Source: Bacteroidia bacterium (lineage in GTDB: Bacteria > Bacteroidota > Bacteroidia > NS11-12g > UBA9320). From it: a stretch of 9,180 bases of DNA. Below, piece after piece: positions 1-7,165 of the stretch; the first letter of the stretch is position 1; each line of letters begins with the position of its first letter. Under the pieces are notes generated by a model, which did not search any database, had not been told where the DNA came from, and saw nothing but the letters and a program-made list of their open reading frames with translations. The stretch spans positions 1-9,180 of the forward strand of contig JAKMFK010000254.1 of NCBI GenBank assembly GCA_022425465.1, in the 5' to 3' direction. A program made the position numbers and the translations under genes.

Positions 1-1221
1 ATTAATGAGGGATTATCCAATGATGTTGATTTTGTATATGAGCAGAATGATTTTTTGGTAGGGGATATGATTGATTATGGTTCTGGATGTTCTCCGACAT
101 TTGTAGATTTAGATGCTGATGGAGACCAAGACCTATTATTTGGGACTAGTGGAAATCATTTTCTTACAGGTGACACGAGTGATTTTCTTGTCTATTTTGA
201 AAACAAAGGCTCTTCTGATTTTGCGGATTTTCAATTAGTGAGTGATGATTTTCTCAATTTAAAATCCAAGCACATCAAAGGTATCATGCCAACATTTGCA
301 GATATCGATGGAGATGGAGATATGGATTTATTTTTGGGCAAGATGGACGGCTCAATTAGCTACTATGAAAATAGCGGTGATGCTGAAAATCCAGTTTTTA
401 CTCATATAACTTCAACCTATGAAAATATTCAGGTTGTAAATTATGCAGCTCCCTATTTTGATGATATAAATCGTGATGGTGTTCTTGATTTAATTGTAGG
501 TAGTTATGATGGTACCATTGATTATTATCAAAATACGGGCACGACAACTAGTCCAATACTAAATTTAACAAAAGATACATTAGGAGGAATTATTGTCAAT
601 GAGTTAGTTCGAACTTCTAAACTTGGTCCAGATGGACAAATCTATGATACCATGGTATATCAAAATTATGGATTCAGTTCTCCAGTTGTTCTTCAATGGG
701 AAAATGGTTCTCGTTGCATAGCTGTTGGGAATAACCAAGGTGTGGTAAGAGTTTATGAACTTAATGCTAGTTTAGATGAGGATTTTAATGAGATAGAGGA
801 TTATATGATAGAAGCTCTCAGACAGAATAATTATGTGAAAGATTGGGGTAGGAGAACGAATCCGTCGAGTGCAGATTTAAATGGGGATGGTCACCCGGAC
901 ATGTTAATTGGAAATGAACGTGGGGGGATGAGTTTTGTCAAGGGAAATAAAAAGACAAATTCTATTCAGGGATTGGAAAAATTATCTTCATTTAAAGTCA
1001 TACCAAATCCTGCTAAGCATTATTTTAGGATTGAAACAAAAAAAAACAAGCAAATCCATTATAGGATAACAGATATCAGTGGTAGGTTAATTCGGGAGGA
1101 TAGTACTTTCCCAGGAAATAGTGTTCAAATGGAAAATTTTCCAGATGGCATTTACTTTGTCTCAATTGAAGATGGGTTACGAAATTACCAAGTTCAAAAG
1201 CTTATTCTATTAAAATTATAG
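1..1221 (+). CDS. Secreted FG-GAP/VCBS-repeat protein with type IX secretion sorting domain (5' partial)
   Basis: The reading frame is open from base 1 with no stop, so the gene begins outside the window; the TTG at 55 is just an internal leucine codon. Four calcium-loop-like motifs of the DxDxDGDxD type encoded at 106-132, 301-327, 463-489 and 874-900 mark FG-GAP/VCBS blades, the third and fourth being degenerate (N replaces D, and the third loop is further changed). Phrases such as YYENSG and YYQNTG after two of the loops are typical of these repeats, which usually form part of a beta-propeller. The last ~78 residues have the features of a type A sorting domain: a PNPA turn, a TDISGRLIRE strand, a PDGIYFVSI strand and a lysine near the C-terminus. 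Known proteins with this ending cross the outer membrane through the type IX system and have the domain cleaved off. The cargo's function is not recognisable. Its stop overlaps the last codons of the opposite-strand haem lipoprotein gene by 6 bp. Confidence 0.9.
   Translation: MNEGLSNDVDFVYEQNDFLVGDMIDYGSGCSPTFVDLDADGDQDLLFGTSGNHFLTGDTSDFLVYFENKGSSDFADFQLVSDDFLNLKSKHIKGIMPTFADIDGDGDMDLFLGKMDGSISYYENSGDAENPVFTHITSTYENIQVVNYAAPYFDDINRDGVLDLIVGSYDGTIDYYQNTGTTTSPILNLTKDTLGGIIVNELVRTSKLGPDGQIYDTMVYQNYGFSSPVVLQWENGSRCIAVGNNQGVVRVYELNASLDEDFNEIEDYMIEALRQNNYVKDWGRRTNPSSADLNGDGHPDMLIGNERGGMSFVKGNKKTNSIQGLEKLSSFKVIPNPAKHYFRIETKKNKQIHYRITDISGRLIREDSTFPGNSVQMENFPDGIYFVSIEDGLRNYQVQKLILLKL
985..1218 (+). 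other. Type IX secretion C-terminal sorting domain (type A)
   Basis: This stretch encodes the C-terminal ~78 residues of the secreted protein. It runs from the FKVIPNPA segment through ITDISGRLI and FPDGIYFVSI to a VQKLILLKL tail. The PNP motif, the G-[RK]-x-[IV] strand, the G-x-Y strand and the basic last strand are the usual marks of the type A sorting domain (TIGR04183-like). It should be removed by the type IX sortase PorU at the cell surface. Recognition is by eye from motifs. Confidence 0.88.
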
Positions 1222-1620
1222 TTGGTCTATTACACTCAATGGTCCTCCGCAATAAACACTGTGACAGGTCTTGCAGGCTTGAATAGAAGCATCGTAGTAA
1301 TATTGCTGTGAGTCTTTTCGATCTATTCCTTTGAGGGCTTCTAAGTACTCAGGAACCATTCCTTGAAATGCAGCTTCCTTATGCTCATCACGTGTAGCTT
1401 TTTGGTTAGCTAAATCATAGAAACTTTGAGGCACATCATCAATAATTTCGCCTTTTGATAACAGACGTTTAGTTTCTTTACTCCACGAAACCATGTCTCG
1501 CATCATCTGAGAGAGTTCTGAGGGATGATACATATCTGCAGCTTCTGAGGATTGATTTTGCTTTGAACAAGCAACTATTCCTGCGACAATTAAGATGATT
1601 ATGGTTGATTTAAGCTTCAT
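1216..1620 (-). CDS. Small lipoprotein with a single C-terminal c-type haem motif (cytochrome c'-like)
   Basis: This is a 134-residue protein. A short hydrophobic signal runs from residue 5 to 17 and ends in a lipobox-like I-V-A-C, with Cys18 as the predicted lipidated residue. One CxxCH haem-attachment motif (CKTCH, 116-120) lies near the C-terminus, and a third cysteine follows at 124 in the phrase YCGGP. The mature part (~117 residues, helix-rich in appearance) with the haem motif near the end resembles class II cytochromes (cytochrome c' type) rather than class I, where the motif is near the N-terminus. If haem is attached, the protein would be anchored in the envelope, facing the periplasm, and could act in electron transfer or ligand binding; no partner is visible. 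It is the last gene of the seven-gene run, starting 2 nt after the DUF4920 stop. No basic or acidic surface-export signal follows Cys18. Family assignment is inference; lipidation and the haem motif are seen directly. Confidence 0.8.
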   Translation of the reverse strand: MKLKSTIIILIVAGIVACSKQNQSSEAADMYHPSELSQMMRDMVSWSKETKRLLSKGEIIDDVPQSFYDLANQKATRDEHKEAAFQGMVPEYLEALKGIDRKDSQQYYYDASIQACKTCHSVYCGGPLSVIDQL

Positions 1621-1622
1621 TT

Positions 1623-2078
1623 TTAATTAATAACAACACCGTTTGCCATAAATTGGAGTCTTACCTCTGGTGATACTATTTGAGCAATTTCCTCTTCAGT
1701 TGCATTTTCATCTTTAGCAATTTCAATTTGTTCAGAAATAGTGATCGTATCAGAATAAGCCCATCCTGAGATGATAGCTTCGTGGTTAGCACTGTTTTTA
1801 GGTACAAAAAAACCATAGTCTTTGAATTTGACAAGCATCTCATTACCATCCATATCCATGCTCATCCAGCAACCTTTGGCTTGACAGGCAGCGGTTATAT
1901 TTCCTTTGACAGTCGTAAATAAAGAATCTTTTCCTTCTAATGCTTTCATTAACTCTTCGCCAGAGAGGGCAGAATTTTGATCCCAATTCGCATCGCCATA
2001 GGTTCCATTGATGGAGTTTGTTTGCTGGCATCCAAGGATTGTGATGATGCTGAAAATAGTAAGTATCGGATTTTTCAT
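1623..2078 (-). CDS. DUF4920 domain lipoprotein
   Basis: A 151-residue protein with a hydrophobic signal (residues 4-16) ending in I-L-G-C, making Cys17 the likely lipidation site. The rest resembles DUF4920 proteins, common in Bacteroidota and without a known function: a short N-terminal YGD segment, a paired-cysteine motif CQAKGCWM (Cys65 and Cys70), the strand VKFKDYGFFVP (83-93), then a GWAYSDTI segment and a helical EEEIAQIVSPEV region before a final strand ending GVVI. The CxxxxCW pair could bind a metal or form a disulfide, but this is not shown by sequence alone. The gene begins 3 nt after the ABC ATPase stop and ends 2 nt before the haem lipoprotein start, so the three are probably translated from one message. 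Domain recognition is from memory of the family pattern. Confidence 0.82.
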   Translation of the reverse strand: MKNPILTIFSIITILGCQQTNSINGTYGDANWDQNSALSGEELMKALEGKDSLFTTVKGNITAACQAKGCWMSMDMDGNEMLVKFKDYGFFVPKNSANHEAIISGWAYSDTITISEQIEIAKDENATEEEIAQIVSPEVRLQFMANGVVIN

Positions 2079-2081
2079 GAT

Positions 2082-2678
2082 TTATTTAAAATGTTGAGTA
2101 TTGATTTGTTCGTTGCAAAAAGAGTACTCATATGAATTGTTTGATGCTACAATTATAAGTTGATTGTTGCAGTACTTGTCTATCATTTGGATGTACCATT
2201 TATTGTTTTCATGATCAAAATTCGTGCAAGGTTCATCGAGTAAAAGTACTGGTGAATCTGTAAAAATAGCCAAGGATAATTTTACTTTATTTATCATACC
2301 TGACGAAAGGGTATTGTATTTTTTATCTTTACAATCAATTAATTTAGATGTAATCAATTGTTCTTTGATTGATATTTTGGGTTTTTTAAATTGAAAATGA
2401 AAATCAAATAATTCTTGTATTGAATATTCGTTTAACAAATTCATTTCAGGACTGGAATAACTGATTTGATTGGATTGATTGATGTCACTAGAGTAGTTTA
2501 TCTCTCCTTTGGTAGCCGATAATACTCCACCTATAATTTTGAGTAATGTGCTTTTCCCAGATGAGTTTTCTCCTATGATTGCATATTTATTTGTGTTTTT
2601 AAACTTATAAGTGAAATCACGAAACAGGATATCTCCATTAAAGCGTTTTGAAATTCCAATACAATCTATTTGAGTCAT
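2082..2678 (-). CDS. Small atypical ABC-type ATPase
   Basis: A 198-residue stand-alone ABC nucleotide-binding domain. Walker A is GENSSGKST (36-44) and Walker B with the catalytic glutamate is VLLLDEP (144-150). The signature is degenerate, LSSGM (124-128) in place of LSGGQ. The D-loop is TNFD (152-155). The usual Q-loop glutamine is absent; the region reads ISYSSPEMNLL (72-82). The H-loop histidine is replaced by Asn180 in IIVASNN. I recall similar short ABC proteins in other Bacteroidota with the same SSGM signature and Asn in the H-loop, so these changes may be family traits rather than decay. No permease gene lies in the window, so the transported substrate, or whether it transports anything, is unknown. 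Its ATG shares one base with the lpxA stop (TAATG), which favours translational coupling. It could serve envelope lipid or lipoprotein export because of its neighbours, but that is inference. Confidence 0.85.
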   Translation of the reverse strand: MTQIDCIGISKRFNGDILFRDFTYKFKNTNKYAIIGENSSGKSTLLKIIGGVLSATKGEINYSSDINQSNQISYSSPEMNLLNEYSIQELFDFHFQFKKPKISIKEQLITSKLIDCKDKKYNTLSSGMINKVKLSLAIFTDSPVLLLDEPCTNFDHENNKWYIQMIDKYCNNQLIIVASNNSYEYSFCNEQINTQHFK

Positions 2679-3460
2679 TATCTTGATATATACCCTTTCA
2701 TTACACCGCGATCAGAAGCCCTGATAAAACTGATAATTTCGTCTCTTTCTTGTGTTGCTGGCATCTCAGTTTCAATTTTAGTGAGTGCTTTTGCATTGTT
2801 AAGACCTCTTAAGTATAAGTTTCTGTAAATTTCTTGAATCTCAGCTATTTTTTCAGAGGTGAAACCTCTACGTCTTAACCCAATACTATTTACTCCCTCA
2901 TAACTGAGTGGTTCTCTGGCAGCTTTGGTATAAGGAGGAACATCTTTTCTTACCAGACTTCCACCACTAATCATTACATGAGGGCCAATATTTACAAATT
3001 GATGGACAGCGACTAAACCACTTAGAATAGCATAATCATGGATGATGACTTCACCTGCAATTTGTGATCCATTACCAATGATTACATTATCACCAACAAT
3101 AGTATCATGAGCAATGTGTGAGTATGCCATTAGAAGACAGTTGTTTCCAACAATGGTTTTATTTTTTGCTGCGGTTCCTTTATTAATGGTCACACATTCA
3201 CGGATTGTTGTGTTATCACCAATTTCGGTGGTTGTTTCTTCACCTTTGTATTTAAGGTCTTGTGGAATTGCAGAAATAACTGCACCTGGGAAAATTTTAC
3301 AATTTTTACCAATTCGTGCACCTTCCATGATGGTAACATTTGAACCAATCCAAGTTCCTTCTCCAATTTCTACGTTTTTGTGAATTGTCACAAAAGGTTC
3401 AATTACGACAGTATCCGCAATTTTTGCACCGGGATTTACATATGCTAATGGTTGAATCAT
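2678..3460 (-). CDS. lpxA: UDP-N-acetylglucosamine O-acyltransferase
   Basis: LpxA performs the first step of lipid A synthesis in the cytoplasm, moving a 3-hydroxyacyl chain from ACP to the 3-OH of UDP-GlcNAc. The 260-residue length is normal. Residues 1-~185 are hexapeptide repeats forming a left-handed beta-helix, followed by a helical tail beginning at the GLRRRGF segment (194-200). The catalytic His is His118 in SHIAHD (E. coli His125). Asp68 in PQDLKY corresponds to E. coli Asp74, and His153 in AVHQF to E. coli His160. By alignment from memory, Gly166 sits at the acyl-chain ruler position (E. coli Gly173); a small residue there allows long chains, as expected for Bacteroidota lipid A. 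The gene starts one base after the lpxC-fabZ stop and overlaps the ABC ATPase start by one base. The ATG start matches the usual N-terminus, MIQPLAYVNP. Confidence 0.97.
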   Translation of the reverse strand: MIQPLAYVNPGAKIADTVVIEPFVTIHKNVEIGEGTWIGSNVTIMEGARIGKNCKIFPGAVISAIPQDLKYKGEETTTEIGDNTTIRECVTINKGTAAKNKTIVGNNCLLMAYSHIAHDTIVGDNVIIGNGSQIAGEVIIHDYAILSGLVAVHQFVNIGPHVMISGGSLVRKDVPPYTKAAREPLSYEGVNSIGLRRRGFTSEKIAEIQEIYRNLYLRGLNNAKALTKIETEMPATQERDEIISFIRASDRGVMKGYISR

Positions 3461-3461
3461 T

Positions 3462-4865
3462 TTATCTATTTTCTACTATTTGTGCCATCATATTGGCTTC
3501 TGAGACTAATTTGTTACCGACATATGCTTCTCCTTTCATAGCACACATGCCTCTTCGGATAGGAGCTGTTAATGCCATTCTTATGATTAGAGTATCACCA
3601 GGTACTACTTTATCCTTGAATTTTGCATTTTCTATTTTTACGAAATAGGTACTCCAATTTTCAGGATTTTCTTTTCCAGCTAATACTAATATACCTCCCG
3701 CTTGAGCCATAGCTTCAATTTGAAGCACACCAGGCATGATTGGCTCACCAGGAAAATGTCCTTGGAAGAAGTATTGATCTCCTGTAATATTTTTTACAGC
3801 AATAACCTCTTCAGGAGAAATCTTAACAACTTTGTCAACTAGCAGAAAAGGATGCTTGTGAGGTAAGATTTTGCCAATTTGTTGGTGGTTATATAAAGGA
3901 GCAATATTTGGATCATATGAGGGGACATTATCACTCTCTTTCTGTGCTTTTTTAGCAGCTATATATGCTCGTTTTATTTTTTTAGCAAATTCTACGTTGG
4001 CAGCATGACCTGGTCGAGCTGCAAGTATTTGTGCTTTGAGAGGAACTCCTGCTAGTGCTAAATCACCAACGATATCAAGTAGTTTGTGACGTGCTGGTTC
4101 ATTCTGGAATCTTAAATCTACATTGTTTAGGATGCCTTCTTTTTTTACTTCAATTTTATCCTTGTTAAAGAGTTTTGCAAGATTGTCCATCTCACTGTCA
4201 TCAATTACACGATCAACAATAACAATAGCATTGTTAAGGTCTCCGCCCTTAATTAAGTTATGTTCTAGAAGTGTTTCAAGCTCATGTAAAAAACAAAAGG
4301 TTCTACAGCTTGAAATTTCATCTTTAAATTCTTGGATATTTATAATTGATGCATGTTGACTTCCCAATACAGGTGAATTGTAGTCAACCATTACGGTTAG
4401 TCTGTAATCATCTGCAGGTAGGGCCATCATTTCAACTCCATTTCCGTCTGAGTAATTGATTCTCTTAGGAATTTCAAAATATTCACGTTCCTTCTTTTGG
4501 GTTTCTATGCCAGCCTTTAAAAGTAAATCTATGAATGGTTTACTACTTCCATCCATTATCGGAGTTTCAGGAGCGTCTAATTGTATCAAACAATTATCAA
4601 TTTCTAAGCCTGCAAGAGCAGCTAATACATGTTCAACAGTGTGGACTTTTACTCCATTTAATTCCAATGTGGTTCCTCTGCTCGTATCTGTAACCAAGTC
4701 ACAATCAGCTTTGATAACTATTTGATCTTCTTGGTCTAATCTTTGAAAGGCATAGCCATGATTTTCAGGAGCAGGCATGAATGTTAATGTGACCTCATTG
4801 CCAGTGTGTAATCCTACACCGGACACACTAATCGATTTTTTGATAGTAGTCTGTAGTTTATCCAT
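3462..4865 (-). CDS. lpxC-fabZ: Bifunctional UDP-3-O-acyl-N-acetylglucosamine deacetylase / 3-hydroxyacyl-ACP dehydratase
   Basis: This is a fusion of LpxC (residues 1-~310) and FabZ (~325-467), the arrangement typical of Bacteroidota. LpxC removes the acetyl group from the LpxA product, the committed step of lipid A synthesis; FabZ dehydrates 3-hydroxyacyl-ACP in fatty acid elongation. LpxC zinc ligands and catalytic residues are present: Glu78-His79 in TVEH, His260 and Asp264 in RHKLLD, and His287 in RPGHAAN. FabZ carries His370 in FQGHFPG and Glu384 in LQIEAMAQ. Two in-frame ATGs are possible. I chose 4865 (467 residues) because it aligns with E. coli LpxC from the first residue and gives identical numbers for Glu78 and His79; an A-rich stretch precedes it. 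The alternative at 4880 adds five residues. The chosen start overlaps the lpxD 3' end by 8 nt, and lpxA begins one base after its stop. The fusion couples the supply and use of 3-hydroxyacyl-ACP at one polypeptide, though that benefit is inferred. Confidence 0.96.
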   Translation of the reverse strand: MDKLQTTIKKSISVSGVGLHTGNEVTLTFMPAPENHGYAFQRLDQEDQIVIKADCDLVTDTSRGTTLELNGVKVHTVEHVLAALAGLEIDNCLIQLDAPETPIMDGSSKPFIDLLLKAGIETQKKEREYFEIPKRINYSDGNGVEMMALPADDYRLTVMVDYNSPVLGSQHASIINIQEFKDEISSCRTFCFLHELETLLEHNLIKGGDLNNAIVIVDRVIDDSEMDNLAKLFNKDKIEVKKEGILNNVDLRFQNEPARHKLLDIVGDLALAGVPLKAQILAARPGHAANVEFAKKIKRAYIAAKKAQKESDNVPSYDPNIAPLYNHQQIGKILPHKHPFLLVDKVVKISPEEVIAVKNITGDQYFFQGHFPGEPIMPGVLQIEAMAQAGGILVLAGKENPENWSTYFVKIENAKFKDKVVPGDTLIIRMALTAPIRRGMCAMKGEAYVGNKLVSEANMMAQIVENR

Positions 4866-5901
4866 TTTCTGATTTTTCATTGTTGTTTAGCGTGTTTTCA
4901 AGTGCTCTAATTCTTTGCTCGAGTTTTGGGAGGTTTCGCCATAAAACCCTAGATTTCATTTCATTTTTATATGTTAGATGAGGAGTACCAGTATAAATTC
5001 CTCCAGGTTCTTTGACGTCTTTGTTTACACCAGCTTGTCCACCAAATTGGGTGTTGTCTGCAATGGTTAAATGTCCACCTACTCCAACTTGACCAGCCAA
5101 CACACAGTTTGCCCCAATTTTTGTGCTTCCAGCAATAGCAGCTTGTCCAGCTATGACGGTATTTTCACCAATTTCAACACCATGGGCAATCTGAACTAAA
5201 TTGTCTATTCTACATCCTTTGCCAATAACGGTACTACCCATGTTTGCTCTATCTACGGATGTATTACTACCAATTTCTACATTGTCATGGATGATTACAT
5301 TACCAATTTGTGGGATCTTAATGTAGGTACCATCAGGGAGTGGTGCATGACCAAAACCATCAGAACCAATAACAGCACCACTGTGAATAATGCAATTATC
5401 TCCAATACTGGTGTTGTAATAAATGGATACGTTGGACCTAATTGATGTATTTTGTCCAATTGTTGAATTTTCATAAATACATGAATTAGCAAAAACCTTA
5501 GAATTATCACCAATTACAACATGATTGCCAATATATGCATGAGAACCAATGTGACAATTTTTACCAATTTCGGCACTTGGTTCAATTATGGCAGTTGGAT
5601 GAATTCCGCTGTTTGGATCTTTATAATCAAAATATTGAATTAGGATTTGGCAGAATGCTACATAGGGATGCGAGCATCGAATAACAGTGATGTGCCCAGG
5701 TAGGTTTTTGATGGAGTCATCTACTAAAACAATACCAGCACTCGTGTTTTTGAGATGGTGCGTATATTTTTTGTTGGATAAAAAACAAAGGCTACTTGGT
5801 GTTGCATCTTCAATTTTAGCAACCGAATCTACCTCTATATTTTTGTCTCCTTCTACGGAACCATTGACTATTTCTGCTATTTTTTTTGCTGATAATTTCA
5901 A
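4858..5901 (-). CDS. lpxD: UDP-3-O-acylglucosamine N-acyltransferase, TTG start
   Basis: LpxD adds the second 3-hydroxyacyl chain, on nitrogen, after LpxC has acted. The 347-residue protein has the three expected parts: an N-terminal uridine-binding domain (1-~98), a long left-handed beta-helix of hexapeptide repeats (~100-300), and a C-terminal helix (LPKLEQRIRALENTL, 324-338). The catalytic base is His240 in QIAHGVEIG (E. coli His239), and the GSDGFGHAP loop (179-187) is conserved. The start codon is TTG at 5901-5899. No ATG or GTG lies in frame between it and the upstream HD-gene stop, and MKLSAKKIAEIVNG matches the N-terminus of relatives, so the TTG start is well supported. It lies 12 nt after the HD gene. 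The 3' end overlaps lpxC-fabZ. A hexamer-like TAAATTTG on the same strand overlaps the HD stop and could be a chance promoter match. Confidence 0.96.
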   Translation of the reverse strand: MKLSAKKIAEIVNGSVEGDKNIEVDSVAKIEDATPSSLCFLSNKKYTHHLKNTSAGIVLVDDSIKNLPGHITVIRCSHPYVAFCQILIQYFDYKDPNSGIHPTAIIEPSAEIGKNCHIGSHAYIGNHVVIGDNSKVFANSCIYENSTIGQNTSIRSNVSIYYNTSIGDNCIIHSGAVIGSDGFGHAPLPDGTYIKIPQIGNVIIHDNVEIGSNTSVDRANMGSTVIGKGCRIDNLVQIAHGVEIGENTVIAGQAAIAGSTKIGANCVLAGQVGVGGHLTIADNTQFGGQAGVNKDVKEPGGIYTGTPHLTYKNEMKSRVLWRNLPKLEQRIRALENTLNNNEKSENG

Positions 5902-5913
5902 TTTGACGCAAAT

Positions 5914-7134
5914 TTAAACTAATTTCAAAGAGGTGATGTAATATTTAACTTGAGGTTTTTGGTCATTGGTGAGGTTGTATATTTCGGAGGTTTCCGAAAG
6001 CTCTTTTAATTCGCCGTTCTTCATGCCAATTTTAAGACTATCACCTGTTCTGGTGTAGGCATTGTTTTTCAGTTCTCCAACACAAACAAAATAGCGTGCC
6101 TCAGAATCGCTAACATTTAATCGATTGGATGTTTCATCAATTTTTTCATTAATAAAATCAATATCAATTGGGGAATCAAATAATTCAATTTTGAGCAAAT
6201 CTCTGTTTGTGAGCATCTTACAAAGTACAGATAAGGTCTTGTCGTTGGAATTTTGCCAAATCTTTACAGCACTATAAATTTCACTATCGTCAAGGTTGCA
6301 AAAATTTTCAATAACGTTATTATTAGAAAGATCGTGTTTAGTAAAACTATTTTCAAGAAAAAATTGAAGATAGGGGCTTACTTTAATTGATACTGGGGTG
6401 TTTACTATGGCTTTGGCTCTTTTCAATATGTTTAGTAAAAGTTCATCTGCTGCTATGGATGTTTTGTGAAGGTAAACTTGCCAATACATAAATCTTCGAG
6501 CCATTAAAAATTTTTCGACAGAGTATATCCCTTTTTGATCTATGATGAGTTGATTGTCACGAACATTCAACATTTGAATAATTCGCTCAATACCGACAGT
6601 ACCTTCAGAAACACCTGTATAAAAACTGTCGCGTCGTAAATAATCTAATCTATCCATGTCCATCTGGCTGCTGACAAGTTGATGAAAAAAGGGTCGATCA
6701 TACTTATCTTCAAAAATTTGAATAGCAAGTGATAGTTGCCCATTCATCTTGTTATTGATTTGGTGCATTAGGTAACTACTCAAATTTTCATGGTTAACAT
6801 CGTCAAGAATACTGTGTTCTAGTGTGTGTGAAAATGGTCCGTGACCAATATCATGAAGTAAAATAGCAAGAAGAGCACCAACTTCTTCCTCCTTTGATAT
6901 ATCAATATCCTTTGCTCTGAGACTTTTTATAGCAATCTGCATGAGGTGCATAGCACCGATTGCATGTTGAAATCGTGTGTGTTGTGCACCTGGATAAACT
7001 AAGCTAGTAAGGCCCAATTGCTTTATCTTACGAAGTCGTTGGAATTCGGGTAGTTCTATGCAGTCAAAAATAATATCGTGATGGATTGTTACAAATCCAT
7101 AAATGGGGTCATTGATTATCTTCTTTTTATTCAC
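5914..7134 (-). CDS. HD-domain phosphohydrolase (COG1078/SAMHD1-dNTPase-like), GTG start
   Basis: A 406-residue soluble protein whose N-terminal half is an HD domain. Metal-binding candidates follow the H...HD...D order: His57 in TRFQHAIG, His94-Asp95 in LLHDIGHGPFSH, and Asp161 in QMDMDRLDYLRRDS. The early NDPIYGF motif and the ARRFMYWQVYLHKT segment (212-225) are typical of COG1078 proteins, a family that includes bacterial dNTP triphosphohydrolases related to SAMHD1. The substrate here cannot be told from sequence; dNTP hydrolysis is the leading guess, another nucleotide the alternative. The start is GTG at 7134-7132, with no in-frame ATG upstream before a stop at 7170-7168, and the N-terminus MNKKKIINDPIYGF fits relatives. 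It is the first gene of the seven-gene lipid A run, 12 nt before lpxD, and is divergent from porX across 91 nt. The placement next to lpxD recurs, as I recall, in other Bacteroidota. Confidence 0.9.
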   Translation of the reverse strand: MNKKKIINDPIYGFVTIHHDIIFDCIELPEFQRLRKIKQLGLTSLVYPGAQHTRFQHAIGAMHLMQIAIKSLRAKDIDISKEEEVGALLAILLHDIGHGPFSHTLEHSILDDVNHENLSSYLMHQINNKMNGQLSLAIQIFEDKYDRPFFHQLVSSQMDMDRLDYLRRDSFYTGVSEGTVGIERIIQMLNVRDNQLIIDQKGIYSVEKFLMARRFMYWQVYLHKTSIAADELLLNILKRAKAIVNTPVSIKVSPYLQFFLENSFTKHDLSNNNVIENFCNLDDSEIYSAVKIWQNSNDKTLSVLCKMLTNRDLLKIELFDSPIDIDFINEKIDETSNRLNVSDSEARYFVCVGELKNNAYTRTGDSLKIGMKNGELKELSETSEIYNLTNDQKPQVKYYITSLKLV

Positions 7135-7165
7135 GGAATGAAATAAAATATTATTTAAAGAGTTG

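Noticed and set aside
1038..1046. Run of nine A bases in the sorting-domain region, a possible slippage or phase-variation site
   Set aside because: The frame is intact, the run encodes lysines in a tolerant surface stretch, and A-runs of this length are common in AT-rich genomes.
1218..1230. Short ATAG/CTAT inverted repeat at the convergent gene ends, as a terminator
   Set aside because: The stem is only 4 bp and AT-rich, and no T-run follows on either strand.
1843..2031. A 62-residue open frame inside the DUF4920 gene on the same strand
   Set aside because: It lies wholly within a well-supported lipoprotein gene in another frame and shows no recognisable motif.
3114..4725. Several plus-strand open frames of 78-102 codons opposite lpxA and lpxC-fabZ, plus a 76-codon one opposite the lpxD start
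   Set aside because: They are antisense to strongly conserved genes and have no motif, signal or start context of their own.
5295..5513. A 72-residue open frame inside lpxD on the same strand
   Set aside because: It is an out-of-frame reading of the lpxD hexapeptide repeats; its hydrophobic content follows from the repeat codons.
5909..5916. TAAATTTG on the minus strand just ahead of lpxD, matching the TAnnTTTG promoter consensus
   Set aside because: It overlaps the HD-gene stop codon, lacks a -33 element at the right spacing and would put the transcript start almost on the TTG codon. In AT-rich DNA one such match is expected by chance.
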